The notes: generated from the letters alone by a model not told the origin. 64,000 bases of DNA from Apostichopus japonicus (GCF_037975245.1 NC_092575.1:7599001-7663000); one strand, 5' to 3'; shown: positions 9,121 through 21,100, counted from the first letter of the stretch. Made by a program: numbers and translations.

Positions 9121-9872
9121 AAAGTTCACACCACGTTCTGCTATGAAATGATAATAACTGACACTACATACATTAAAGCATATAACATTATCACTGATCG
9201 ATATTTCGCCATCTGGCAGTCACAAAACCGCAGTTGCACCTTTTAATGGGACCATCATTAGTTTCTATGCTGAGACTAACTTAACGTAAAGTTTCATTAA
9301 ATGTCATGTAAAACAAGGGACTAACCAAGCTATACAATGGGGTGAGTGTCTATGGCATGCAGAGGTATTTAAAAGTTGGGGGAGAGGGTGGGTGTATGTT
9401 AAAAAAAATTCCCCGATGGATTTACGGGTGGGGGCTTGAACCTTTATGGAATGTCCATGGTGAAACGGAATTTATAATCCGACTTCCATGTTGGGGATTT
9501 TTAATGCTAAACATATTACATATTATATTATTATATTATAATGATGATAATACAATTTATTGAGCGCAAAATACCAAAAAAAAGAAGTTCCCAAGCGCTG
9601 TACAAAGAAAACATGAACAAATACATCGAAAGTTGCTAGTGTCATCCAGGCTTCGGGTGAACAGGGAACTATTATCTCAATGACAAATTACAACAAACGT
9701 AAATACGTAAAAACGTAAATACGTTGGAATAGAGAATTAACCCTATTTACAAACAATAGAAAGAACCACTATATTATAGCCCTTTCTCGCATTATGTTGC
9801 GTAAACAGAATAACTATATTCCTGTTTTTGACGGCGCTACCAACTCAAACTTGTCATTAAAAAAAAAAAAAA
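9121..9872. repeat. Non-tRNA array module, copy 1
   Basis: A 0.75-kb segment sits between tRNA loci 25 and 26 and has no tRNA or convincing ORF. By eye it is near-identical to copy 2 at 11598-12349. It contains an AT-rich ATTATATTATAATGATGAT stretch next to TTATTGAGCGC...AAGCGCTGTACAAAG. This resembles the 3' ends of truncated LINEs at 30368 and 53461, so it may descend from an old LINE tail. It ends in a run of thirteen A. Confidence 0.8.
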
Positions 9873-9874
9873 TG

Positions 9875-9946
9875 TGCGTTGGCCGGGAATTGAACCCGGG
9901 CCTAATGCTTGGAAGGCATCAATGCTAACCACTACACCACCAACGC
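9875..9946 (-). tRNA. tRNA-Gly(UCC) locus 26, consensus copy
   Basis: Consensus gene; its terminator is a 13-T run, longer than in most units. Confidence 0.92.
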
Positions 9947-10031
9947 TGCTTAATTGAAATGTGGAACACTTGGTCAAAGTTCTATCGATATTTTCCTTTT
10001 CGTAGAGAACACTTTCCTGCATTAAAAAATG

Positions 10032-10103
10032 TGCGTTGGCCGGGAACTGAACCCGGACCTAATGCTTGGAAGGCATCAATGCTTACCACTACACCACCAA
10101 CGC
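10032..10103 (-). tRNA. tRNA-Gly(UCC) locus 27, diverged
   Basis: It has the same D-loop, variable-region and T-loop changes as locus 14 but an intact anticodon stem. Confidence 0.78.
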
Positions 10104-10189
10104 TGCTTCATTGAATTGCAGAACACTTGGTCAAGTTCTATCGATATTTTCCTTTTCGTAGAGAACACTTTCCTGCATTAAAAAAAATG

Positions 10190-10261
10190 TGCGTTGGCCG
10201 GGAATTGAACCCGGGCCTAATGCTTGGAAGGCATCAATGCTTACCACTACACCACCAACGC
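10190..10261 (-). tRNA. tRNA-Gly(UCC) locus 28
   Basis: D-loop T-to-A variant, duplicate of locus 15. Confidence 0.87.
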
Positions 10262-10347
10262 TGCTTAATTGAATTGCAGAACACTTGGGTCAAGTTCTAT
10301 CGATATTTTCCTTTTCGTAGAAAACACTTTCCTGCATTAAAAAACTG

Positions 10348-10419
10348 TGCGTTGGCCGGGAATTGAACCCGGGCCTAATGCTTGGAAGGCATCAATGCTA
10401 ACCACTACACCACCAACGC
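10348..10419 (-). tRNA. tRNA-Gly(UCC) locus 29, consensus copy
   Basis: Consensus gene, CAGTTTTTT trailer. Confidence 0.92.
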
Positions 10420-10505
10420 TGCTTCATTGAATTGCAGAACACTTGGTCAAAGTTCTTTCGATATTTTCCTTTTCGTAGAGAACACTTTCCTGCATTAAAA
10501 AAATG

Positions 10506-10577
10506 TGCGTTGGCCGGGAATTGAACCCGGGCCTAATGCTTGGAAGGCATCAATGCTAACCACTACACCACCAACGC
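10506..10577 (-). tRNA. tRNA-Gly(UCC) locus 30, consensus copy
   Basis: Consensus gene. It lies at the junction where the duplicate block is two units shorter than the original. Confidence 0.92.
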
Positions 10578-10663
10578 TGCTTCATTGAATTGCAGAACAC
10601 TTGGTCAAAGTTCTTTCGATATTTTCCTTTTCTTAGAGAACACTTTCCTGCATTAAAAAAATG

Positions 10664-10735
10664 TGCGTTGGCCGGGAATTGAACCCGGGCCTAATGCTTG
10701 GAAGGCATCAATGCTAACCACTACACCACCAACGC
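10664..10735 (-). tRNA. tRNA-Gly(UCC) locus 31, consensus copy
   Basis: Consensus gene. It lacks the variable-region change of its partner locus 20 but shares that unit's spacer variant. Confidence 0.92.
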
Positions 10736-10820
10736 TGCTTCATTGAATTGCAGAACACTTGGTCAAGTTCTATCGATATTTTCCTTTTCGTAGAGAACAC
10801 TTTCCTGCATTAAAAAATTG

Positions 10821-10892
10821 TGCGTTGGCCGGGAATTGAACCGGGGCCTAATGCTTGGAAGGCATCAATGCTAACCACTACACCACCAACGC
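10821..10892 (-). tRNA. tRNA-Gly(UCC) locus 32
   Basis: T-stem G-to-C variant, duplicate of locus 21. Confidence 0.8.
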
Positions 10893-10978
10893 TGCTTCAT
10901 TGAATTGCAGAACACTTGGTCAAAGTTCTTTCGATATTTTCCTTTTCGTAGAGAACACTTTCCTGCATTAAAAAAATG

Positions 10979-11050
10979 TGCGTTGGCCGGGAATTGAACC
11001 CGGGCCTAATGCTTGGAAGGCATCAATGCTAACCACTACACCACCAACGC
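10979..11050 (-). tRNA. tRNA-Gly(UCC) locus 33, consensus copy
   Basis: Consensus gene, duplicate of locus 22. Confidence 0.92.
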
Positions 11051-11136
11051 TGCTTAATTGAAATGTGGAACACTTGGTCAAAGTTCTATCGATATTTTCC
11101 TTTTCGTAGCGAATACTCTCTTGCATTAAAAAAATG

Positions 11137-11208
11137 TGCGTTGGCTGGGAATTGAACCCGGGCCTAATGCTTGGAAGGCATCAATGCTAACCACTACACC
11201 ACCAACGC
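11137..11208 (-). tRNA. tRNA-Gly(UCC) locus 34
   Basis: T-stem G-to-A variant, duplicate of locus 23. Confidence 0.82.
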
Positions 11209-11292
11209 TGCTTCATTGAATTGCAGAACACTTGGTCAAAGTTCTTTCGATATTTTCCTTTTCGTAGAGAACACTTTCCTGCATTAAAAATG

Positions 11293-11364
11293 TGCGTTGG
11301 CCGGGAATTGAACCCGGGCCTAATGCTTGGAAGGCATCAATGCTAACCACTAAACCACCAACGC
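11293..11364 (-). tRNA. tRNA-Gly(UCC) locus 35
   Basis: Box A G-to-T variant, duplicate of locus 24. Confidence 0.82.
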
Positions 11365-11451
11365 TGCTTCATTGAATTGCAGAACACTTGGGTAAAGTTC
11401 TATCGATATTTTCCTTTTCGTAGAGAACACTTTCCTGCATTAAAAAAAATT

Positions 11452-11523
11452 TGCGTTGGCCGGGAATTGAACCCGGGCCTAATGCTTGGAAGGCATCAAT
11501 GCTAACCACTACACCACCAACGC
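11452..11523 (-). tRNA. tRNA-Gly(UCC) locus 36, consensus copy
   Basis: Consensus gene. The trailer differs from its partner, locus 25, by one base (AAATTTTT on the minus strand). Confidence 0.92.
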
Positions 11524-11597
11524 TGCTTAATTGAATTGCAGAACACTTGGTCAAAGTTCTATCTATATTTTCCTTTTCGTAGAGAACACTTTCCTGC

Positions 11598-12349
11598 AAA
11601 GTTCACACCACGTTCTGCTATGAAATGATAATAACTGACACTACATACATTAAAGCATATAACATTATCACTGATCGATATTTCGCCATCTGGCAGTCAC
11701 AAAACCGCAGTTGCACCTTTTAATGGGACCATCATTAGTTTCTATGCTGAGACTAACTTAACGTAAAGTTTCATTAAATGTCATGTAAAACAAGGGACTA
11801 ACCAAGCTATACAATGGGGTGAGTGTCTATGGCATGCAGAGGTATTTAAAAGTTGGGGGAGAGGGTGGGTGTATGTTAAAAAAAATTCCCCGATGGATTT
11901 ACGGGTGGGGGCTTGAACCTTTATGGAATGTCCATGGTGAAACGGAATTTATAATCCGACTTCCATGTTGGGGATTTTTAATGCTAAACATATTACATAT
12001 TATATTATTATATTATAATGATGATAATACAATTTATTGAGCGCAAAATACCAAAAAAAAGAAGTTCCCAAGCGCTGTACAAAGAAAACATGAACAAATA
12101 CATCGAAAGTTGCTAGTGTCATCCAGGCTTCGGGTGAACAGGGAACTATTATCTCAATGACAAATTACAACAAACGTAAATACGTAAAAACGTAAATACG
12201 TTGGAATAGAGAATTAACCCTATTTACAAACAATAGAAAGAACCACTATATTATAGCCCTTTCTCGCATTATGTTGCGTAAACAGAATAACTATATTCCT
12301 GTTTTTGACGGCGCTACCAACTCAAACTTGTCATTAAAAAAAAAAAAAA
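11598..12349. repeat. Non-tRNA array module, copy 2
   Basis: Second copy of the 0.75-kb module, displaced 2477 bp from copy 1 and matching it by eye over its whole length. It belongs to the larger block duplication of the array. Confidence 0.85.
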
Positions 12350-12351
12350 TG

Positions 12352-12423
12352 TGCGTTGGCCGGGAATTGAACCCGGGCCTAATGCTTGGAAGGCATCAAT
12401 GCTAACCACTACACCACCAACGC
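12352..12423 (-). tRNA. tRNA-Gly(UCC) locus 37, consensus copy
   Basis: Rightmost gene of the array. Its upstream spacer ends at the decayed module copy beginning near 12498. Confidence 0.92.
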
Positions 12424-12497
12424 TGCTTAATTGAATTGCGGAACACTTGTTCAAAGTTCTATCGATATTTTCCTTTTCGTAGAGAATACTTTCCTGC

Positions 12498-13545
12498 AAA
12501 GGTCACACCTCGTTCTGCCATGAAATGATATTAACTGATACTACATATATTAAAGCATATGAAATTTTCACTGATCGATATTTCGCCATCTGGCTGTCAC
12601 AAACCAGCAGTTGCACTTTTTAATGGGACCATCACTAGTTTCTATGCTGAGACTAGCTTAAAGTAAAGTTTCATTAAATTTCATGTAAAAACAAGGGACT
12701 AACCATGACATACAATGCGGTGAGTCTATGTGGCGTGCAGAGGATTTCAAAGGTGGGGAGAGGGTGGAAGTATGTTAATAAAACTCCCGACTGATTTACG
12801 TGGGGGCTTGAACCTTTATGGAATGTCCATTGGCGAAACGGAATTTATAAGCCGACTTCCATGTTGGGGATTTTTAATGCTAAACATATAACATATTATA
12901 TTATTATAATATAATGATATTAATAATACAATTAATAGAGCAGATTAAAGCATTATTTATCTGCTTAAAACAATTTATTTAGCGCAAAATACAAAAATGG
13001 GAAAAGCAGAAGCAGTTTAATGCAGCAGAAGCAGATTAAAGCAGCAGAAGCAGATTAAAGCATTATTAAAGCAGATTATATTAAAGCATAAAACATTATC
13101 ACTGATCGATATTTCGCCATCTGGCAGTCACAAACCAGCAGTTGCACCTTTTAATGGGACCATCATTAGTTTATATGCTGGGACTTACTTAACGTAAAGC
13201 CTCATTAAATGTCATGTAAAACAATTAAGGGACTAACCATGCCATACAATGGGGTGAGTGTCTGTGGCGTGCAGAGGTATAAAAGTTGGGGAGAGGGTGG
13301 GTGTATGTTAAACAAATTCCCCGATGGATTTACGGGGGGGGGGGGGGCTTGAACCTTTATGCATGGAATATCCATTGGTGAAGCGGAATTTATAAGCCGA
13401 CTTCCATGTTGGGGATTTTGGGGTCTTCAATGATTAACACAATATATTATATTATAACAGTAATAATGACAATAATACAATCTGTAGAGCGAAATACAGA
13501 AAAGTTCCTAAGCGCTGTACAAAGTTAACATGAACAAATACACAC
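12498..13545. repeat. Two decayed copies of the array module
   Basis: Copy 3 (about 12498-12990) starts with AAAGGTCACACCTCGTTCTGCC. Copy 4 (about 13080-13545) starts near TTAAAGCATAAAACATTATC. Both follow the module at lower identity with indels. A short AGCAGAAGCAGATTAA tandem repeat separates them (about 13005-13080), and copy 4 contains a 14-G run near 13334. No gene is visible here. Confidence 0.75.
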
Positions 13546-14305
13546 AATAATATAAAGAAGACCGAAAAATAATGTTATATATTAAAAACTAATAGAATTA
13601 AACCAAGCCCAACAATGGTTGGAATTGGGTGAGCAAATTTTAGTGTTTGACACCTCTAGACGCCCGCATAAGACACTGTCATGCGTTCACTGTTGCCAGG
13701 CCCCGGGCGACCGCGTATACCTGCCAACTTCTACCGCAGCAATCTTGTGACTGAGGAAATAATTAGAAATAATTTGGAGGGGAAAACTATCTTTTGACGA
13801 GTCTTAGTCGGTAACCGAGCAGCAAAACTGATAAGCGGCGGATCCTAGCGGCAAGATTTCTCGGAAGAGAAGCTCGGGCAGGGAGACAGACACCCCTATA
13901 TAGCAGTAAATCATTGAAAAGTAAGCGTACCCGGCGACAAACTGTTCCGTTTATTATGTACCTCTTGTTGAGCAAAATGATGTTTGTCGCTAAGTTTAAT
14001 TGCCAACAAATTTCAGAAGATAGTGACCGTCCTCGAACTCGATCCCTGGATCCGCCCCTGCTAATGACCTTGCGGTCCACGTAAAACGGATGATCCAACT
14101 ATATGTGATGTTCCTGTATATGCAGTATTGTTTGTAGCTGCATGGGACCATGCTTCCTGACCAGTTGCCATGTATTTTTGATATGCAACTTATTGACAGC
14201 AACACGTTGTGACCAGGGAGTTGAAACAGCACCCGCTGTGGCTTTCTAGAGGGCTTCGCTAATCTATCTTCTTTTCATGTTTATTTGTCTCCTCATACTT
14301 TAATA
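13546..14305. other. Unassigned sequence between array and TXNDC17
   Basis: No convincing exon, RNA gene or known repeat was recognised. Two short overlapping minus-strand ORFs are present, but neither looks like a conserved protein. Confidence 0.5.
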
Positions 14306-14635
14306 AAAGGATGCATGAAGACTCGCTCAAAAAGAAACGTCTTATGCCGCTAATCTGACCTAGTTTCGAATGCGCTGTAACAGAAGTGTTAGACACCACC
14401 ATCGATCCCAGAAAATAAGCACACAGCTTGCTACCTTCGGTCATTAGGCACTAGTGTACAATCAGTACATACAGATGCGGGCAATACCCACAGCACAGTG
14501 TACAAACGATACAGCGATGGACACCCCGGGTCCAGCTAATGATAACAAGGAAACACGTTTCATTACTGTCTGCATTTTGTAGCGACAAGCAGAAAACTTC
14601 ACTTGCAAGCAACAGAAAGTTATGTTGTTTGAATT
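14306..14635. repeat. Dispersed repeat R330, copy 1
   Basis: Homologous to copies at 31935-32311 and 59409-59800. Shared landmarks are GAAGACTC, AAAGAAACGTCT, TGACCTAGTTTCGAATG, ACACCACCATCGATC and TTTTGTAGCGACA. This copy lies 0.2 kb upstream of the TXNDC17 start codon. No target duplication or terminal inverted repeat was identified, so the class is unknown. Confidence 0.75.
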
Positions 14636-14861
14636 GGACTGATGTTCAAGTTAACTTAGCCGTTGTCTGCACTCGTATTAACTGCATTGTCCAGATGGGC
14701 CTGGGAATGTGGAAATACCCTACTGATCTATTTTGGAAACAGTGATGTAATCTTTCATTTATTCATTCAGTACTAGCTTTTTTCTCTCTTAACATAAAAC
14801 GTTCATCGTATAATGGTATCCACGTCAAATCTAGTCGGGAAAAATAGGGTAGAGTAATAAA

Positions 14862-17800
14862 ATGGCACCGAAGATTCAAACCACCGCAAACAGCGTTGAA
14901 AGCTTTCTTGCCTTAGCAAAAGAACACAAAGAGAAAAGAATTATAGCTCTATTCTGTGGCAGTTCAGATTCTGAAAGCGGGGAGAGCTGGTGCCCTGACT
15001 GTGTTAAAGGTATGTACGAACTTATCTCCCAGTCACACCCCTACATGTACGACAGTAGCCTATCGTATAGCATAATCGTATTCCTAATCAGTTTACCCAT
15101 TACACGAAACTTGACTATGTGTCTTAGGCTACCCCCATTAGTACTAGTGATGTAGGCGTAACCTAACGTTAGTTACTGGGCCAGTATTGTCTGCAATGTA
15201 GTGGGAGACACATGCATCAAGTGACCTATACAGTATACTTCTTTACTGGCCTGTTGTTATGATAATACTAACTTAGACTACTAACTTACCATTATATGTC
15301 ACTGAGTTTGGTAAATGCTAGCCAAAGCATGAGAGCTGCACCTTTCTTGACAAAGGAAAATCCAAACAATTGCAACTATTGTAGGGATGATTTTGATTGG
15401 GAGAAATTGGGGAACAGGGGAATGCTACAGGTACTATAAGTTGCTTCTGTACAGGATTTTGTACCAAATATAGGCTAGCCTTGAATGTATTGAAAATGAC
15501 ATTGTATATGAAACAATCACAATTAGCATGCATACGTGATATGTCTGTTGGTTAATTGATCGAGCAAAAGCATTGCATAAGTAAATTTTCTTAATGTACC
15601 ATCATGCTATCAGATTACTTTCTAGTGAATTTCTAGTGAGTTTTTGTAGCCTTAATGTTAATTCATAAATTTTAATAAGTGAATAGGCAAGAATGTCAGT
15701 TGTATTCCTCTGTATATATTTATAGCCCAATACCAATAATTAAACTTTTATTTCATGCTTTCACTTTTTTATTTTCAGCCGAACCAATTGTAGAGAAAGC
15801 TCTTACCAAGGCAGCAGATGATATTGTATTTGTATTCTGTATTGTTGGGGATAGACAAAGGTAAACTTACTTCTGGCAGTATATGGTCTTTAATTTAAAC
15901 ATGCAATTCACTTTTTTCACTCTTAATTAAAAGTCCTGTTCTCTGTAGCTTCTATATCTTAACCAGCCCCTAAACAAATATCAGCCAGTCGGGACAATTT
16001 TCCAGTGCTGATATAACTCTTTAATGTCCTCCCATATCATGCTTCAGAGCACTTGTATGGACAGTACCAACAGTTCCTAACTCATTTTGCTGATAGAGAG
16101 AGGATATATTCATACTGTCAATATGAGCGCTTTGAAGTGGATTATGAAAGTATTGTCCCAACTAGGTACAAATATCTTTGTCACCATGCATAGTTTTTTT
16201 GTTTTTTTTTAAATTTTTTGTGTCAATTTGAACATGATAAGAAATTAACAACTTTTGCCAAAATTTCTAAAGTTATGGAATATTTGCTTCTTTGAGCTTT
16301 CAAATTTTAAATTTATTCCCACACATTGAGTTGGGCCTGTGTTAACTTTGATAATGAGAATGGTCAAGAATAATACTTGAGATTACCCGTAAAATGCTGA
16401 GTTGACATGAGTACAGGTAATATGACATATTAACGGTGATTTAGTAATTGTTATTTGGCGAAAGGTATCGTTGGGAATGCGTTTGGGCAGTGCAAGGTTT
16501 TCTGTAAATTTACATGTGTTCGTCTAAGGCAGGGTTGTCCAACCTATGGCCCGCGGGCCACAGTCCGGCCCGCCGCAGGGTTGCGTCCGGCCCGCCAGAG
16601 ATGCTCTACGGTGCGAAATTTTAGGGAGCAGATTTATTGATAACAATTTGAATTTCATGTGGCCCTCCTCTGCAAAAGGTTGGACAACCCTGGTCTAAGG
16701 GATGCACTAGTTACTAATATTGAGTAAATTTTAAGAAAACATATGCACTCAAAAGAATAACGTTGATGACATGAATATGTTATATCATCAACTGATGACA
16801 AATCACTGTGCCAACAAAGGTGCTAATTCTGAGCATTCTGGACATTCTTTCAAGCATGTTAATATTAGCGATTTAAGATGTCTCAGTAGGGGGAAATACC
16901 TGAAGGGTACTATTGTAAAATGCTTGTTCAAGCCCGGGCACATATTGAATTCATTTATTTGTTTTATCGCCAATTGTGTACAATGGGAAAGGAAGTCTCC
17001 TATAAAGTCTTAAAAAGACTTAACAAGGTAGGAGACTCCCTGGGAGAAAAGAAAAGAAAAATGTACAAATATATATAATACAGAATATACCTAAGGATTA
17101 AATATACAGTAATAATATCCTAATGATGCTGAGATGGAAACGTGAAAAGATTATATAATACTAGTACGAGTTAATAAATTCCTTTTTCAAATGTCTGGTG
17201 AATGTGGGTTCTGAAGTTATATGAACATATGACCATAAGTTAGTCCATATGACCATAAGACATATATGACCATAAGTTTGTCTCTAGGTCCTTAAAAGGA
17301 TAGCCCAGTGGAAGACAGCGAGATGCTTAAGATATTACTCTCTGTTCTGGAGCTGATCCAGGATATATCACACACTTGTCTTGAAATGGATATTTTGGTA
17401 CCGGACTGAGTTTTATTTCATTCGAGGCACGAATAATATCCCTTAACCTGTATTTTGTGCATGAGTGTAGCCGTGATTGCCAAAAAATTCTTCATTAATT
17501 CAGGAAATGAATCATCCTGTAGTTGGTGTTTTCTGGCATCAAGTTTTAGCTCTATTTCTACAACACTTTTTATTTTCCAATCTGAAAAATTGTTTGAAGA
17601 AAATTGGCTTCTGCCCTTAACAGTGTAAAAGGAGTACTGTCAAGCAGCTATCGTTGTGTAAATTTTGTTTCCTTTTCCGACAATTTTCAGCTGGAAAGAT
17701 CCAAATTGTGAATTTCGAACCCATAAAGATTTTCGATTGACAGCTGTGCCAACCCTACTAGAGTGGAATACGGTAAGAATTAATTGATTTACGTAGGAGA

Positions 17801-18142
17801 TGGGGGTAAATGTAATCTTTCTCAACCTGGGGTCTGCAGACCTTTCCAGGGGCTATGAAAAACTTGAAATGGTGAGGGGAGGGGAGGGGTGCGATCTGTG
17901 AAGGCAAAGGGTTGGCAATAGTAATTCCATAATAAATAACATACTACTAATGCACACAGACCTATTTTATTGGAGAAAAAAGATCATTTCATTTATTAAA
18001 TAGTACTCACAGCTGTATGTGATTGTGATGTTAATCTTTTGCTTCCATTTGTAACGTTGTCTTGTTTTGATAGCCGAAGAGACTCGTGGAAGGAGAATGT
18101 CAGAAAGAAGATCTGGTGAGCTTATTCTTTGAGGAAGATTAA
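14862..18142 (+). CDS. TXNDC17: Thioredoxin domain-containing protein 17 (TRP14), complete
   Basis: Four exons with GT-AG junctions: 14862-15009, 15779-15860, 17691-17772 and 18074-18142. They join in frame to 126 residues (the human protein has 123). The thioredoxin-like fold carries the family's redox motif WCPDC (residues 43-47) at the end of exon 1, followed by AEPIVEKAL, a WKDP motif at the start of exon 3, the cis-Pro region TAVPTLL, and a C-terminal EGECQKEDL like human ESECLQANL. TXNDC17 is a cytosolic disulfide reductase that acts with thioredoxin reductase and reduces cystine and peroxidised thiols. The ATG at 14862 is preceded by AATAAA; no other ATG fits the family N-terminus. A possible polyadenylation signal lies at 18238-18243. 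Confidence 0.95.
16530..16692. mobile_element. hAT-type MITE (163 bp) in TXNDC17 intron 2
   Basis: The terminal inverted repeats are CAGGGTTGTCCAACCT and AGGTTGGACAACCCTG. Perfect 8-bp target duplications GTCTAAGG flank it at 16522-16529 and 16693-16700. The 8-bp duplication and CAGGG termini are hAT hallmarks. The interior is rich in GGCCCGC and has no ORF, so the element is non-autonomous. Confidence 0.93.
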
Positions 18143-21100
18143 CCAAGACTGCTTTCGTCGTGGCCCTAAAGTACAGAAGTCATTTGGTGTTTTTATCACG
18201 TAATGCTTTTTAAACAAGAAACTTCTATAGATAACTGAATAAAGGGGAGCCTTTAAAGTGGGAGGGGCTTAGCTTGATTTCTGTATTAAGCAATTTGTGT
18301 AGCTATAAAAGATAAAGTGTATCTTGTTTGATGGTATTAGTGGAATAAACCTAAATACATATATATAGATATATATATGTACCTACTTCTTTCATGTTGA
18401 TGTACTAAGTATATATTGTGCTTTTTATGGGACAAAGGTTGTCAGGCAATTACATGGCCAAGAATTTGCCAGAATAATAATGGTCGGCTGTTTCAGTTAA
18501 TATGTGTTGAGATTTTGAACAGTGTGACTACTTTCCAGTACCATGGTTTGTGTTAATCATGCTGTCTGTGATAAAATAATACACAAAACTAGAAGTTTGC
18601 AAACTTTGTATTGCTTGTTAAAGTCTGCCTATCGCAATTTTCATGTCAGCCTACAAGCTTTTCAAAAGTGTGTGCTCATGTCACAAATGATCGAACTTAA
18701 GACTGTTAATATTGTGGAGAAATAGCCGATGAAGTTTCATGAAAGTAGCTCAGTGGCCTAGAGATGCCCAGTGACAGTTTCCCTTTTTGTGGTGGTTATT
18801 TGTGGTAATTTTGGAATATACAAACATTTCATCAAACTTAAAGAAACTGGATGGAAATTATGTAAGGATGGAATTAATCGTTACAGTTCATGTCTTCTAG
18901 TTCAGTTATTAATGTTCTTTGTCTTCTATGTCACGATCATGTCCTTTCAAGTATTCATAAACAAAAGCAGCAGACACAAAAGACAAAATGCAGTGATCAC
19001 ATGATTTAACATTAATGTCAAGAGATTTATCTAACACGAAAGAGGAAAGAACGTTCGACGGTGAGTTTGTAGTAAACACAACCGTCTACAACCGTTTACA
19101 ACCGTGTAGAATGAAGTTTGTCTGTGTAGACTTAAAGATAAATGCAGACAAGGCCACTGCCTGGTTTCTGTCATGCAACATTTTAGAAACTAGAAACTGG
19201 TAATGATAACCACTAGTTTCATAGGAAAACGGTTCCATTCATGGGGTGTGGAAATCGGTTCAGAGACACTGCTATGACCTCTTGTCGAAGTTGTAAATTT
19301 CAGTTTGAAACTTTGAGGACTGGTATTCAGTAAGCGTTTAGTCTTCTTTAGTTACTGACGAGGTCTTTGCAGTGAATCAGTAACTATACCCCTGTCAAAG
19401 TCAACTGTAGTTCCAAGGGAATATCCTCCATACAGTTTCCTCCTTAGCAACACATTCCCTGATTCGACAGACGTTGCTGTTTCTGCAACCTTAACTCAAA
19501 GTCCGGTTTGTCCAAAGAAGCTGTCCAAGGGACAACAGCCAGCACTTTTAACAAAGAGCTGTGCCAGTTGGTATTGCTGTGTAGCTCTGAGTATGAAAAT
19601 CCTGGAAACAATTAGGCCATGATCCAGAGAAACATTGGCTACAAAGGTCTGATTTGCTGGTCTCTTGGCTTGAATCTAGAATAAACCATGCAGATGAGAA
19701 GGTACTAGAACAAAGAAATGTGTGTGTTGTTGTAGATCTGTAAAATCATGTTTGTAATGGAAAAAGGGGTGGGGGGAGGGGGAGGGGAAACCTTGTTACA
19801 TGGCAAAATGAATACAAGCTACCATGTTTTAATAAGTAAAGTAAAATCAGTGAAGGAAAACAGTGTTTGTTAATATTAAATATGCAGTTATTGTAGATAA
19901 TGCTGAATCTGTAACTTCTCAACTATGGTTTAAAATTTGCAATGACTGAAATTCCATGTTTTCTTGCCAAGCACATTTATGACTATAATCTATATAACTA
20001 TAGAATGTTTAAAGGCCAATATAATTCTATAGCATCTTCTCATCTTATTTGCATTCCAATATGGTCACTCTTATCAAAAAGAATCCCTTGTCTTTCAATT
20101 TCAGTTAGTTACATCACAGAGAGACTCTTCATCAAGTACTTAATCTCTTCCACAGGGTTTAGTGGGAAAGGAGTCTCAAAAATACGAAAAGACAATTTAC
20201 AGTTTCAAAATGGCATCACACTGTTTTTCAAACCCATCCAGTACATTCTTTTGGAGTCAATTCTCAGTGTCTCTGCTAAAACCTTTCTCTAAAGACTGCT
20301 TAGGATTCCAGATCAGCTTAGGATTCCAGACTAGGATTCCAGCTTAGGATAGCCTAGGATTCCTAGGAAAGCTTAGGATTCCAGATCAAATCCTTGCTTA
20401 TACCTTGCATAATGTCCTGAAATTTTGTGTCGGTTGCATACATACCAGACAACCAAACTGTAAGCCTTGTTTCTCATGCAAATTGCTTTAGAAATTGGTA
20501 TGTAAAGAAAGTTTGACAAAATAGAGAATGACCTTGAATATAGTGAAAATTATTCTAGTACCAAAAATAATACTTGAAATCTATGAATATTTTGTACCCC
20601 ATATTTTTGGGCCTAATCTATCTCTTCCAGTATTTCTTGGTTGACTGTTACCATATATTGCAATGATATAAATCTCTTTCCTAATATTGGCTCTTTCGCA
20701 AAGAAAGCAATAACAGCCAAGGGTTTTATTTACATACTGTCAGCATATGCAGCTCAAGTGCGTTTTATATTAATAGAATCCAGTTACATACAGTATTTAA
20801 AGAAAACCCGGGCAGTGATTCCTTTGAATCTTAAAGGTATGCTGTATTGGCCCCAAGTATGCTAGATTTTCAAATATGGTCACCTTTGGTCAAAATAATG
20901 TTAAACTGGTTTTATTACAAACTTCAAGGAAATATTCCTCCCTGGGACATTCAGCCATCTTGTGTGTTCCTTTAAAGTGTCTGAGGACAATTTGGAGAGT
21001 AAATACTTCCAGGAAAGTACTTTTTGAAAACGTCTAGCAATTATAGCGTGCTATAATTTGGGGCCTATACGGACTACTTATTTGACAAGTTATTTGCTTG

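Larger units (their letters stand above)
1..12423 (-). repeat. Tandem array of tRNA-Gly(UCC) genes, ~158-bp units
   Basis: Thirty-seven tRNA loci sit on the minus strand, all in one direction, one per unit of 156-159 bp (one unit is 143 bp). The consensus gene is 72 nt with an encoded A73: 7-bp acceptor GCGTTGG/CCAACGC, a UCC anticodon in a 7-nt loop, and a T-stem CCGGG/CCCGG. Box A and box B are present. Each gene is followed by CA and a run of T, a typical Pol III terminator. About 75 bp of spacer is also conserved, including an ATCGATA motif upstream of each gene. In the first part two spacer types alternate (GAGAACACTTTCC and GCGAATACTCTCC), which suggests a dimeric higher-order unit. Eighteen copies match the consensus exactly; the others carry one to a few changes. 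The array is open at the left window edge, so total copy number is unknown. A LINE interrupts it at 1542-6718. Confidence 0.93.

Noticed and set aside
1106-12499. Many 60-80-codon ORFs in the tRNA array
   Set aside because: They are readings through tRNA genes and spacers, repeated with the array unit (for example peptides containing QALGPGSIPGQ).
13334-13347. G-runs near 13334, 21101, 36730, 47046 and 52734 as G-quadruplexes
   Set aside because: These are single homopolymers, prone to sequencing error, without the spaced four-tract pattern.
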